Virus record (IMG/VR): IMGVR_UViG_3300045999_001134
Coordinates: 1-38,763 of that record
Length of the DNA: 38,763 nt
Origin: a virus
Strand: one strand, 5' to 3'
Position 1 is the stretch's first letter. The number at the start of each line of letters is the position of its first letter. Shown one piece after another: positions 15,303 to 23,257 of this stretch. Below the pieces are notes generated by a model. That model made no database searches. It was not told where the DNA came from and worked only from the letters and a program-made list of their open reading frames with translations. The position numbers and the translations under genes were made by a program.

Positions 15303-16000
15303 TGGCGTATCTTGGCTCAACTCCAACGACACAGAGCTTTATCGCTGGAACGGACTCGTTCAATGGAACAGGCTCGGCTACGAATTTCACGCTGTCAAGG
15401 CTCGTTAATTCGGTCAATGATGTACAGGTTGTCGTTAATAATGTCGTTCAGTATCCACCGAATTACTCGGTATCTGGGACTACGCTAACTATCTCTCCAG
15501 CTCCATCTAGCGGTACGAATAATGTTTATGTGCGGTATCTGTCTACTACATTGCAGACGATTACGCCTAGCGATCTAACGGTAAGTTCCGCAAAGATTCA
15601 GACTAGCGCAGTTACAACAGACAAGATTGCAGACGCAAACATTACTGCTGCAAAGTTAAATGGTGCTCAGAGTGGATCAGCGCCTATTTACGCTGCTAGA
15701 GCATGGGTAAACTTTAACGGAACAGGTACAGTCGCTATCAGGGCTAGTGGGAATGTATCGAGTATTACGGATAACGGTACGGGTGACTATACAGTCAACT
15801 TTACGACTGCTATGAGCGATGCGAATTACGCAGTAAAATCATCTGGGGCAAATACTTTGCCTTTATCTGCGTCACAAGGATTTAACAATGGAACTGCATC
15901 TGCTCCAACGTCTGCATCTGCTGCTAGAGTTGTGTGTTTTGTAAACAGCACCACGGCATTGACTGATCTTGAAGCTGTAGAAGTAGCCATCTTCCGTTAA
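15302..16000 (+). CDS. Tail fibre cassette A
   Basis: A 232-residue protein with an N-terminal beta domain (NGTGSATNFTLSR, VQVVVNNVVQYPPNYSV, SGTTLTISPAPSSGTN), a short helical linker (SSAKIQTSAVTTDKIADANITAAKL), the shared 40-residue core at residues 132-171, and a variable C-terminal tip of about 60 residues. The N-terminal domain is homologous to that of 17471-18166. It is a probable receptor-contact or fibre subunit with a modular tip. Confidence 0.7.
   Translation: MAYLGSTPTTQSFIAGTDSFNGTGSATNFTLSRLVNSVNDVQVVVNNVVQYPPNYSVSGTTLTISPAPSSGTNNVYVRYLSTTLQTITPSDLTVSSAKIQTSAVTTDKIADANITAAKLNGAQSGSAPIYAARAWVNFNGTGTVAIRASGNVSSITDNGTGDYTVNFTTAMSDANYAVKSSGANTLPLSASQGFNNGTASAPTSASAARVVCFVNSTTALTDLEAVEVAIFR
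15695..15814 (+). repeat. Core module, copy A of three
   Basis: Encodes 40 residues from ARAWVNFNGTG to YTVNFTTAM, identical in protein to the modules at 17144-17263 and 17867-17986. By direct count 26 codons differ synonymously from copy B and 24 from copy C. Confidence 0.95.
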
Positions 16001-16011
16001 CAAGGACAACC

Positions 16012-16233
16012 ATGAACTCACGCATAATTTTTCCTACAGATGACGGCGGTGTCGCTGTCATAGTTCCTGCCGCTGAGTGTGGCTTAACCATTGAGCAAAT
16101 CGCTGCTAAGGATGTGCCTAGCGGTGGAGTTCCATATTGGATCGTTGATGTAGCAGACATTCCATCAGACCGCCTGTTCAGGTCTGCTTGGATTATTGAC
16201 CAAACTGTTTCTCCATCTGGAGTTAGCCAGTGA
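16012..16233 (+). CDS. Small tail-associated protein, possibly the N-terminal half of a split gene
   Basis: A 73-residue protein with IIFPTDDGGVAVIVPAAECG, IAAKDVPSGGVPYWIVDVADIPSDRLFRSAW. This pattern is common next to phage tail-fibre genes. In related phages I recall it continuing into a KAKxIGHxxRRAARAEEF region like the ORF at 16844, so this ORF and that one may be halves of one ancestral protein or two adjacent partners. It ends in a GTGA overlap with the HNH gene. The role (fibre assembly or regulation) is unproven. Confidence 0.6.
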   Translation: MNSRIIFPTDDGGVAVIVPAAECGLTIEQIAAKDVPSGGVPYWIVDVADIPSDRLFRSAWIIDQTVSPSGVSQ

Positions 16234-16847
16234 AGTTAATAGATTTATCAAATAAAAGTTTTGGTAGATGGCTTGTTTCCGATTATGCTGGAAAAAGTTA
16301 TTGGAATTGTATTTGCAAATGCGGCACAACAAAAAAAGTGTCTAGTTATAATTTAATAAATAATAAAAGCATTTCTTGTGGTTGTTATGCAGCAGAAAGA
16401 AACACAAAGCATGGCATGAGTAGAACTAAAATTTACTCAATATGGGAAGGCATGAAGCAAAGATGCACAAGCACTTCAAATACATATTGGCATCGTTATG
16501 GTGGCAGAGGTATCAAGGTATGTGAGCGTTGGCAGCTATTTGAAAACTTTTATGCAGATTTGGGTGACCAACCAACTGAGCAACATTCTCTTGGTCGAAT
16601 TGATAATGATGGTGACTATGAACCAAATAATGTGCGGTGGGAAACATTAGAGCAGCAAAACAACAACAAAGTTTTAAATCATAAAGTTACTATTGATGGC
16701 GTAACGAAAACACTTACACAATGGGCTCAAGAAAATGGTCTAAAACCATCAACTGTTATGAGTAGGGTTTCATACGGCTGGAATGATTATGATGCAGTAA
16801 CTTTGCCAGCAAAACGTGGTCAAAGATATAAAGGATTGCAACAATGA
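16230..16847 (+). CDS. HNH homing endonuclease
   Basis: A 205-residue protein starting at GTG in a GTGA overlap. The N-terminal region has zinc-like cysteines (CICKCG, SCGCYAAER). The HNH core includes YGGRGIKVCERW and LGRIDNDGDYEPNNVRWETLEQQNNN, and the C-terminal region (GVTKTLTQWAQENGLKPSTV) looks like a helix-turn-helix for DNA recognition. The gene is more A+T-rich than its neighbours. It sits exactly between two small ORFs and shares a 4-base start/stop overlap with each. It is the intact counterpart of the broken HNH gene at 13746. Confidence 0.88.
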   Translation: MKLIDLSNKSFGRWLVSDYAGKSYWNCICKCGTTKKVSSYNLINNKSISCGCYAAERNTKHGMSRTKIYSIWEGMKQRCTSTSNTYWHRYGGRGIKVCERWQLFENFYADLGDQPTEQHSLGRIDNDGDYEPNNVRWETLEQQNNNKVLNHKVTIDGVTKTLTQWAQENGLKPSTVMSRVSYGWNDYDAVTLPAKRGQRYKGLQQ

Positions 16848-17074
16848 TTACCATCGACTTAACTAAAGCTAAGAACATTGGTCACGATATGCGTCGTGCT
16901 GCTAGGGCTGAAGAATTCAAGCCTTACGACGAAGCTATAGCCAAGCAGATTCCCGGTCAAGCAGACGGTGCTGAGACTGCTCGTCAAGCTATCCGTGACA
17001 AGTACGCAGCTATCCAGACCAGTATTGATGCAGCAGAAACACCGGACGAGATTAAAGAAGCACTGGGGATCTAA
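16844..17074 (+). CDS. Small helical tail-associated protein
   Basis: A 76-residue protein starting in an ATGA overlap with the HNH gene. It reads IDLTKAKNIGHDMRRAARAEEF, AIAKQIPG and RQAIRDKYAAIQTSIDAAE, a helical, charged pattern found beside fibre genes. It may be a fibre assembly factor or chaperone, and perhaps the C-terminal part of the protein begun at 16012. Unlike the HNH gene it has the base composition of the structural genes. Confidence 0.6.
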   Translation: MITIDLTKAKNIGHDMRRAARAEEFKPYDEAIAKQIPGQADGAETARQAIRDKYAAIQTSIDAAETPDEIKEALGI

Positions 17075-17458
17075 ATGGCTATTAGCTACGTTACCGCAGC
17101 ATCATTAGATGGCACACAGAATGGTAGCGCTCCTATCTATGGTGCTCGTGCTTGGGTGAACTTTAATGGTACTGGTACGGTAGCTATCAGAGCGTCTGGT
17201 AATGTGAGTTCAATTACGGATAATGGCACTGGGGATTACACGGTCAATTTCACCACTGCGATGGCTGACATTAACTATTCTGTAAATACAACTTGTTCAT
17301 CTAACGGAACCAATAATTTTATTGGCACAACAGTATTTACAAATGCCTCAACTGGAGCGAATGTTGCACCAACAACTTCTGCTGCCAGAATAAATACTGG
17401 TGTTTATGGAGTCGGAACATTTGACCCAACATACGTAAATGCTTCAGTCTTCCGTTAA
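17075..17458 (+). CDS. Tail fibre cassette B (core plus tip only)
   Basis: A 127-residue protein that starts right after the preceding stop (TAAATG). It lacks the N-terminal beta domain of cassettes A and C. It opens with a 23-residue lead (AASLDGTQNGSAPIYG), then the identical 40-residue core at residues 24-63 and a variable tip of about 60 residues ending in SVFR, like cassettes A (AIFR) and C (CVFR). Likely a fibre tip or exchangeable receptor module. Confidence 0.7.
   Translation: MAISYVTAASLDGTQNGSAPIYGARAWVNFNGTGTVAIRASGNVSSITDNGTGDYTVNFTTAMADINYSVNTTCSSNGTNNFIGTTVFTNASTGANVAPTTSAARINTGVYGVGTFDPTYVNASVFR
17144..17263 (+). repeat. Core module, copy B of three
   Basis: Protein-identical to copies A and C over 40 residues. 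22 codons differ synonymously from copy C by direct count. Confidence 0.95.
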
Positions 17459-17470
17459 CAAGGTCAAATA

Positions 17471-18166
17471 ATGAGCTACATCGGCGCAGAACCAACAACA
17501 GCATCATTCCCGTTCGATCAGTTCAGCGGTAACGGATCAACTACGGCTTTCACGCTGACCTATGCGCCAGCTAGTACGACTTCTATTGTTGTAGCTGTAT
17601 CAGGCGTGGTACAGAATCCGAATACCTATTCTGTATCTGGCTCAACACTAACGTTTACAGGCGCTCCGCCATCTGGCACAAATAACATTGCTGTCTTGTT
17701 TCTAGGTCTTCCTTCTATTGTTGGTGTGCCTAATGCTGGTACTGTTGGTATATCGCAACTAAGCGCAACAGGTAGTCCTAGCAGTACGACTTTCTTACGT
17801 GGGGATAATACTTGGAATGGTGTAGCTAGTTTAACGACTGCATCAGGTAGCGCACCATCGTACAGTGCAAGAGCTTGGGTTAATTTTAACGGTACTGGAA
17901 CAGTAGCAATTAGAGCCAGTGGTAACGTATCGTCAATTACTGACAATGGTACTGGTGATTACACTGTCAACTTTACTACTGCGATGGCTGATGCTAATTA
18001 TGCAATCTCAACAGCTACAAGTGCTGCTGATGCAAATAACGATGGTGGGTATATGGGTATTAAAAACGGAACAACTCCCACAACAAGTTCTGTCATATTA
18101 AGAACTGACGGGAGGATAACTGGCGAATATGACCCAACTTACGCATTAGTTTGTGTCTTCCGCTAA
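17471..18166 (+). CDS. Tail fibre cassette C
   Basis: A 231-residue protein with the same domain order as cassette A: N-terminal beta domain (GNGSTTAFTLTYAP, SIVVAVSGVVQNPNTYSVSG, PPSGTNN), a fibre-like linker (GISQLSATGSPSSTTFLRGD), the identical 40-residue core at residues 133-172 and a variable tip. N-terminal homology to cassette A is moderate, but the core is invariant. Probably another fibre or tip subunit. Confidence 0.7.
   Translation: MSYIGAEPTTASFPFDQFSGNGSTTAFTLTYAPASTTSIVVAVSGVVQNPNTYSVSGSTLTFTGAPPSGTNNIAVLFLGLPSIVGVPNAGTVGISQLSATGSPSSTTFLRGDNTWNGVASLTTASGSAPSYSARAWVNFNGTGTVAIRASGNVSSITDNGTGDYTVNFTTAMADANYAISTATSAADANNDGGYMGIKNGTTPTTSSVILRTDGRITGEYDPTYALVCVFR
17867..17986 (+). 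repeat. Core module, copy C of three
   Basis: Protein-identical to copies A and B over 40 residues, with heavy synonymous divergence at DNA level. Confidence 0.95.
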
Positions 18167-18178
18167 TCAGGACTAATC

Positions 18179-18679
18179 ATGCCATTAACTAAAGTACAAA
18201 TAGGAATGACAGACGCTCCTACTAGCGGAACGGCTGTTACAGCATCAGGCACTAGCGTTGACTTTACTGGTATACCTAGTACGGCAAAACGGATTACGGT
18301 GATGTGTTCAGCATTAAGCACAAATGGGTCAAGTAACCCAATTGTGCAGTTAGGCACAAGTGGAGGCATACAAGCAACGTCTTATACTGGATCCGTTTGG
18401 CTTGCTAACACTACAAATACGCTTAATTCAACCGGATTTTTTATCTCTCCAAGCGTTGCGGCAGCTACAGTTCTTGAATCAATTATTACTCTTTGCTTGT
18501 TAAATTCATCAACGGGTTTGTGGGTTGCTTCAATCGTTAGTTCGCAAACAAACTCAGCTACAGGAATTGTTGGAAGCGGAAGTAAAACATTATCTGGCAC
18601 ACTAGACCGTATTCGCATCACCACAGTCAACGGCACAGACACCTTTGATGCAGGAACAATCAATATCATGTACGAATAA
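18179..18679 (+). CDS. Tail tip / receptor-contact beta protein
   Basis: A 166-residue, mostly beta protein. The motif TSVDFTGIPSTAKRITVMCSAL followed by VQLGTSGGIQATSYTGSV is seen in tip proteins of environmental phages with fibre clusters. The second half is rich in Thr and Ser and ends DRIRITTVNGTDTFDAGTIN. It overlaps the next ORF by one base (TAATG). Confidence 0.6.
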   Translation: MPLTKVQIGMTDAPTSGTAVTASGTSVDFTGIPSTAKRITVMCSALSTNGSSNPIVQLGTSGGIQATSYTGSVWLANTTNTLNSTGFFISPSVAAATVLESIITLCLLNSSTGLWVASIVSSQTNSATGIVGSGSKTLSGTLDRIRITTVNGTDTFDAGTINIMYE

Positions 18680-19278
18680 TGAGTCTTCAATACGTACTCT
18701 ATGACTATTGGGATTATGGCTATGCTGAAGGCGATGCAATCCTTGAGTTTGGGAGTGCTTCGGTAACGGCAGTAGCCACTGTTTCCGTATTTGGTTCAAG
18801 AGTACAATTCGCAACAGGCAGTGTTAGTGCATTAGCAACAGTTACAGCAGATGGCACAAGGATTCAGTTTGGCAATGCAGCAGTTACTGGATTAGCAACA
18901 TTAACGGCATCAGCAAGCAGGGTTTTAAGTGCATCTGCTAGCGTTACTGGAGTAGCCACTGTCACAGCCATCGGTGGCGTTGTTTACGAGGGGTTTGCGG
19001 CGATTAACGCACTAGCTAGTGTGTCTGCCTATCCTAGTGCAATATGGGCTGGAAACGGCTCTATTCAAGCCGTAGCGGTATGTGCTGCAACAGGTCAGAT
19101 TATTGGTGAGGAATGGTCAGATGTGGTTCCTCAAACTGATAGCTGGTCTAATGTTACAACGAGTAGTGATTTATGGACTGCGGTAGTGGTTGGCTCAAAC
19201 ACATGGACTCCGGTTGCTGGTAGCTCTAACACATGGACACAGCAGAATGCTGGTTCTAATACTTGGTCGAGGCAGTAA
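18679..19278 (+). CDS. Repetitive beta-solenoid-like virion protein
   Basis: A 199-residue protein made of two repeat types. Residues about 25-135 hold five to six units of roughly 24 residues built on ASVTxVATV (ASVTAVATVSV, GSVSALATVTA, AAVTGLATLTA, ASVTGVATVTA, AAINALASVSA). Residues about 155-199 hold five short Trp units (DSWSNV, DLWTAV, NTWTPV, NTWTQQ, NTWSRQ). Such regular strands suggest a fibrous or solenoid structural protein. It has no recognisable enzymatic motif and ends in a TAATG overlap with the nozzle gene. Confidence 0.6.
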   Translation: MSLQYVLYDYWDYGYAEGDAILEFGSASVTAVATVSVFGSRVQFATGSVSALATVTADGTRIQFGNAAVTGLATLTASASRVLSASASVTGVATVTAIGGVVYEGFAAINALASVSAYPSAIWAGNGSIQAVAVCAATGQIIGEEWSDVVPQTDSWSNVTTSSDLWTAVVVGSNTWTPVAGSSNTWTQQNAGSNTWSRQ

Positions 19279-20696
19279 TGCAAAAGATTCTATTTGGTGA
19301 ATGGTTGCCAGATCAGCCGGGTGTAACAGGTGCGGTAACAGACGCAAAGAACTGTTATCCAGTTGCTAACGGATATGCTTCATTCCCTAGTGAGGCTGAT
19401 TATTCAGATGCAGCGGCTCAGACACTGCTGATTACCTTTGCGGGTAAGTTTGGTGGTGCTACGAATTTATTTGCTGCTGGCGCTACTCAGATTTATAAGT
19501 TTGACTCTACTGATGCTAGCTTGGATGCTTTGACTACCACTGGATATACAGCGGTTGAGGGTTGGGATGTAACCCAGTTCGGCAGCAAAATGATTCTGGC
19601 TAATGGTCAGGATAAGCTGCAATCGTATGAATTAGGTGTTTCTACTTATGTAACTGACTTGGCTGCTGCTGCTCCTACGGCTAAGTATGTGACGGTAGTT
19701 CGTGACTTTGTGGTTGCCGCTAATGACGGGTCAGATTCTAACAAGGTGTACTGGTCTGACATTAACGATGAGACAGACTGGACTCCTAGTGCTGCATCAC
19801 AATCAGACTCCCAGATATTGCCTGACGGTGGCGATATTACAGGTTTAGCGGGTGGCGAATATGGGCTGATCTTCTTAGAACGTGCCATATATCGGATGAG
19901 CTATACAGGCTCCCCGCTTTTTTTCCAGTTTGACGCTATTTCTAGGTCATTAGGATGTATCTCTAATGGCTCTATTGCTCAGTACGGTGGTCTGACGTAT
20001 TTCCTAGCTGATGATGGTTTCTACGCTTGTGATGGTCAGACAACTAAAGCTATCGGCGTAGAGAAGGTAAATCGCTGGTTCTTTGATAATGCCATTCCTA
20101 GCGAAATATTTACAGGAATGAGCGCTACCGTTGATCCAATACGCAAGTTAGTTATTTGGAAATTCAATAATACGTTTGGCGGCAAGAATCTGCTGATGTA
20201 TTCCATTGATTTGGCTAAGTGGTCGTACACAGATACCACTGCTACCAGCGTTGCTTATGTATTAACTCCATCTGCTACGTTGGAACAGGTCGATAACTAT
20301 AATGCAAGCATTGATGCGCTAGATATTCCGCTGGATTCTCGTGTGTTTGCCGGTGGACAACTGCTATTTGCGGGTGTTTCTGGCACAAAGATCATTGCAT
20401 TCTCAGGTCAGCCTAAGACAGCGAACATATCAACGGGTGATATTGATATTGGACGCTCTACAGTGACGCTAGTTAAGCCGATTGTGGACAAAGGCAGTGC
20501 TTCAGTAGCTATTTCAAGCCGTGATTTACTCTCAGATCAAGTGGAATTTGGCTCAGATGTGCCAGCAGACGCTGAAAACCGCATTAGCTTGCGGTCTAAC
20601 GGTGAATATCACAGGCTCAGACTCACTCCAACAGGGGCAAACTGGGAAACAGCCTTTGGTTTAGAGGTAGAAGTCGTTAAACAGGGTAATCGATGA
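19278..20696 (+). CDS. Tail nozzle / packaged-DNA stabilisation protein (P22 gp10-like)
   Basis: From ATG 19278 (TAATG overlap) the product has 472 residues. The start FGEWLPDQPGVTGAVTDAKNCYP is the typical opening of the gp10-like or nozzle family. Later segments VYWSDINDETDWTPSAASQSDSQ and EYGLIFLERAIYRMSYTG, then YFLADDGFYACDG and INRWFF-type repeats, resemble blades of a beta-propeller that closes the tail tube. Together with the adaptor it forms the short tail of P22/SU10-like particles. Length agrees with P22 gp10. Confidence 0.8.
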   Translation: MQKILFGEWLPDQPGVTGAVTDAKNCYPVANGYASFPSEADYSDAAAQTLLITFAGKFGGATNLFAAGATQIYKFDSTDASLDALTTTGYTAVEGWDVTQFGSKMILANGQDKLQSYELGVSTYVTDLAAAAPTAKYVTVVRDFVVAANDGSDSNKVYWSDINDETDWTPSAASQSDSQILPDGGDITGLAGGEYGLIFLERAIYRMSYTGSPLFFQFDAISRSLGCISNGSIAQYGGLTYFLADDGFYACDGQTTKAIGVEKVNRWFFDNAIPSEIFTGMSATVDPIRKLVIWKFNNTFGGKNLLMYSIDLAKWSYTDTTATSVAYVLTPSATLEQVDNYNASIDALDIPLDSRVFAGGQLLFAGVSGTKIIAFSGQPKTANISTGDIDIGRSTVTLVKPIVDKGSASVAISSRDLLSDQVEFGSDVPADAENRISLRSNGEYHRLRLTPTGANWETAFGLEVEVVKQGNR

Positions 20697-21481
20697 CTCA
20701 GTTTCGTACATTACCGCCATTTGGGGGCGATCAACGGTCAGTCGCTGAGGTCGTTCGTGGTGTTATGGACGGAAAGACCAATAATACGGGTCGTTTAACG
20801 CTAGCTACCAGCAATGCCACGTCAACCACCCTCTACGACGAGCGTATAGGCTACGACAGCCTGATTTTCTTCGTTCCGGTATCTGATGCTGCTGAGGCTG
20901 ATTCAGCGCCTTACGGAGCGTTTCAGGACACTACAGACCAGACTGCGGCTAGTACCACTACAGCCTATGCCGTTGCATTAAATACAACAGACTACTCTAA
21001 CGGTATTTATGTTTCCAATACTTCCCGAATAAATGTCAGGAATTATGGGATATATAACATCCAGTTTTCATTGCAATACAAGAATACAACGAATGACGGT
21101 CAGGACGTAGATATTTGGTTTAAGAAGAATGGGACTAATGTTGCTGGGTCAAATAGCCGGTTTCATATGCCAGCTAGGAAAAGCACTGGCGATCCAGCTC
21201 ACTTAATTGCAGCAATGAATTTCTTTCTTGAGATGAGTGCTGGTGATTACGTTGAGGTCATGTGGAGAACAACGGATACTGGAGTTTCATTAGAGCAATA
21301 CCCAACAAGTTCAAGCCCAGATAGACCATCGATTCCTAGTGCGATTATCACTGCGTCCTATATTGCTCCATCGGCTACAACGAATCTATATGTTTCTAGC
21401 CAACAACAGGGGCAAGCTACGGTAAGTCATTGGGCTAATAATACTGCGGATAAGACATACGGTTATATAATCGTCGGATGA
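20693..21481 (+). CDS. Tail-associated protein with C1q-like jelly-roll domain
   Basis: A 262-residue protein in an ATGA overlap with the nozzle gene. The N-terminal 60 residues (FRTLPPFGGDQRSVAEVVRGVMDGK) attach to the virion in related phages. A mid-domain reads YNIQFSLQYKNTTNDGQDVD, WFKKNGTNVAGSN and FFLEMSAGDYVEVMWRTTD, a strand order typical of C1q/TNF-type jelly rolls in receptor-binding proteins. Probable knob or spike. Confidence 0.65.
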   Translation: MTQFRTLPPFGGDQRSVAEVVRGVMDGKTNNTGRLTLATSNATSTTLYDERIGYDSLIFFVPVSDAAEADSAPYGAFQDTTDQTAASTTTAYAVALNTTDYSNGIYVSNTSRINVRNYGIYNIQFSLQYKNTTNDGQDVDIWFKKNGTNVAGSNSRFHMPARKSTGDPAHLIAAMNFFLEMSAGDYVEVMWRTTDTGVSLEQYPTSSSPDRPSIPSAIITASYIAPSATTNLYVSSQQQGQATVSHWANNTADKTYGYIIVG

Positions 21482-21879
21482 CAGAATTTAAATATATCCC
21501 GGTCGATGACCTAAGAAAATGGTGGGCTTTTATTAAGCCCGGCCTAGAAAAGATTAAAACTAAAAGTCCTGAGAATTGGATAGTTGAGGATGTATACACC
21601 GACTGTTTCAATCAAAAGGCGATGCTTTGGGTAGTCCTTAAGAACAACCATTTTTATGGCTTCTTTATCCTTCAGCCAATGGGGCAAGAACTCCATGTCT
21701 GGGCTGCTTGGACGTTAGAAAATGATTATCAAGTGGTTGAAAAAGGTTTACAATTTATCAAAAGTATGGCTAGGGATGCTAATGTTAAATATTTAACATT
21801 TTCCAGCCATAGGCCGGGATGGGAACGTAGGGCTAGAGCATACGGATTCCGTCCTCGTAAATGGATATGCGAGGTGTAA
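21478..21879 (+). CDS. GNAT-like protein in the virion operon
   Basis: A 133-residue alpha/beta protein in an ATGA overlap. The layout (AMLWVVLKNNHFYGFFILQPM, ELHVWAAW, then FIKSMARDANVKYLTFSSHRPGWERRARAYGFRP) resembles a GNAT acyltransferase, with the final GFRPRKW matching the usual end of the fold. Similar small proteins accompany internal virion genes in T7-like phages. The acetyl-CoA loop (Q/RxxGxG/A) is not obvious, so activity is uncertain. Confidence 0.55.
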   Translation: MTEFKYIPVDDLRKWWAFIKPGLEKIKTKSPENWIVEDVYTDCFNQKAMLWVVLKNNHFYGFFILQPMGQELHVWAAWTLENDYQVVEKGLQFIKSMARDANVKYLTFSSHRPGWERRARAYGFRPRKWICEV

Positions 21880-21880
21880 T

Positions 21881-22588
21881 ATGGGTGGTGGCGGCGGTGG
21901 TACACAAGAGACCAGAACAGAAATAGCTCCGGAGTTTAAGCCATATATAACTTATTCTCTGGGTGAGGCTCAACGTCTGTATCAGGGTATGCCACAGGCT
22001 CCTGCTACATTGGCTCCTGAACAGTCAGCATTCTCTCAGCAAGCCATCCAGCAAGCCGCACAACGAGCTCAGATGGGCTCTCCTCTGGTTGGTGCTGCAC
22101 AGGCTGAACAACTAGCTACGATTCAAGGACGAGGCGTTAATCCATTTCTAGCGGGTGCTTTGGAGCAGTCTAATCGTCTCGCTGGTGAACAGTACACTAG
22201 GAACATTCAAAACCTGCAATCTCAGGCATCTTCTGCTGGTCGTTATGGATCGGCTGCTATGGGTCAGCAAGCAGGTCAGGCTCAGGACATCTTTGCTCGT
22301 TCCTTGGCAGAGCAGGGTGGTCAACTGGCATATCAATCGGCTGAAGCAGAACGTGCTAGGCAGATGGCTGCTGCTCAGGCTGCTCCTCAAATGGCTCAGG
22401 CTGACTATGCTGATATTCAGCGTTTGCTTCAAGCTGGTCAGGCTCAGGAAGGTTACGCTCAACAGGCTCTGCAAGGTCAACTAGCGGCTCAGGATATTCC
22501 GATGCAACGTCTGCAACAGGCTGCTAACGTCTTTTATGGTGCTCCTTTGGAGACTAAGACTACAGCTACACCGCAGGGAGGCAAATAA
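21881..22588 (+). CDS. Gln/Ala-rich internal virion protein
   Basis: A 235-residue protein starting MGGGGGGTQETRTEIAPEF and then dominated by Gln, Ala and Gly helices (AIQQAAQRAQMGSPLVGAAQ, ARQMAAAQAAPQMAQADYAD). Composition and position before other large internal proteins fit an ejection protein that leaves the capsid to form a channel in the host envelope. It ends in a TAATG overlap. Confidence 0.7.
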   Translation: MGGGGGGTQETRTEIAPEFKPYITYSLGEAQRLYQGMPQAPATLAPEQSAFSQQAIQQAAQRAQMGSPLVGAAQAEQLATIQGRGVNPFLAGALEQSNRLAGEQYTRNIQNLQSQASSAGRYGSAAMGQQAGQAQDIFARSLAEQGGQLAYQSAEAERARQMAAAQAAPQMAQADYADIQRLLQAGQAQEGYAQQALQGQLAAQDIPMQRLQQAANVFYGAPLETKTTATPQGGK

Positions 22589-23250
22589 TGAGTGGCGGAG
22601 AAGCAATTCTTTTAGGTTCGGCTATTGGTGCCGCAACTAACCGTAAAAACCCTATTCAAGGTGCATTACTTGGTGGCGCTCTTGGTGGCGCTGGTGGTGC
22701 GTTTATGGGGACAAATGGTCTTTCTAATATTTTCTCTTTCGCTGATGACGCTGCTGGTGTTTTGCCTAGCGCATTGTCTGGATCCACTACTATTACTGGC
22801 AGTTCTTTACCTGTTGGTGCAGTTCAGGCATATACAACTGGCCCCAGTGCTGCAATGCAAGCTGCTAATCTAACCACTGGCCCTAGTGGCGTAATCGGTG
22901 CTGAAGCTGCTAAAGGTGGTTTATTTGGTGGTGCAATTCCAAAAACTAGTGCTGCAATGCAGGGTCAAGGATTAGCTCAAACTGGTGCTATTCAAAGACC
23001 ATTGACCTATGGAATGGAAGGCGTTGAGTATGGTCAAGGCGGTAGCCCTACGATGATGGAAAGATTCGGTCAAGTTGGTCAGTATGCACAACAAAACCCA
23101 GTTCTTGCGTCAATGGCAATGCAAGGCGCTCAAAGCCTATTGCAGCAACAGCCTCAGCAACCTGCTCCTGCTGGTCTAATGCGTGGTAGTCCTTCGCAAG
23201 TGCAAATGCCACAGTATCAAGTTGGCGTTCCTAAAGTTTCGCTGATCTAG
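22588..23250 (+). CDS. Gly/Ala-rich internal virion protein with hydrophobic N-terminus
   Basis: A 220-residue protein. Residues about 5-45 (AILLGSAIGAATNRKNPIQGALLGGALGGAGG) form a glycine-zipper-like membrane-active segment, and the rest is Gln/Gly/Pro-rich. Glycine zippers are common in ejection proteins that insert into membranes. It is part of the same cluster of probable ejected proteins. Confidence 0.65.
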   Translation: MSGGEAILLGSAIGAATNRKNPIQGALLGGALGGAGGAFMGTNGLSNIFSFADDAAGVLPSALSGSTTITGSSLPVGAVQAYTTGPSAAMQAANLTTGPSGVIGAEAAKGGLFGGAIPKTSAAMQGQGLAQTGAIQRPLTYGMEGVEYGQGGSPTMMERFGQVGQYAQQNPVLASMAMQGAQSLLQQQPQQPAPAGLMRGSPSQVQMPQYQVGVPKVSLI

Positions 23251-23257
23251 GTGGAAT

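Noticed and set aside
17075-18166. Diversity-generating retroelement target
   Set aside because: No reverse transcriptase, template repeat or C-type lectin fold is visible.
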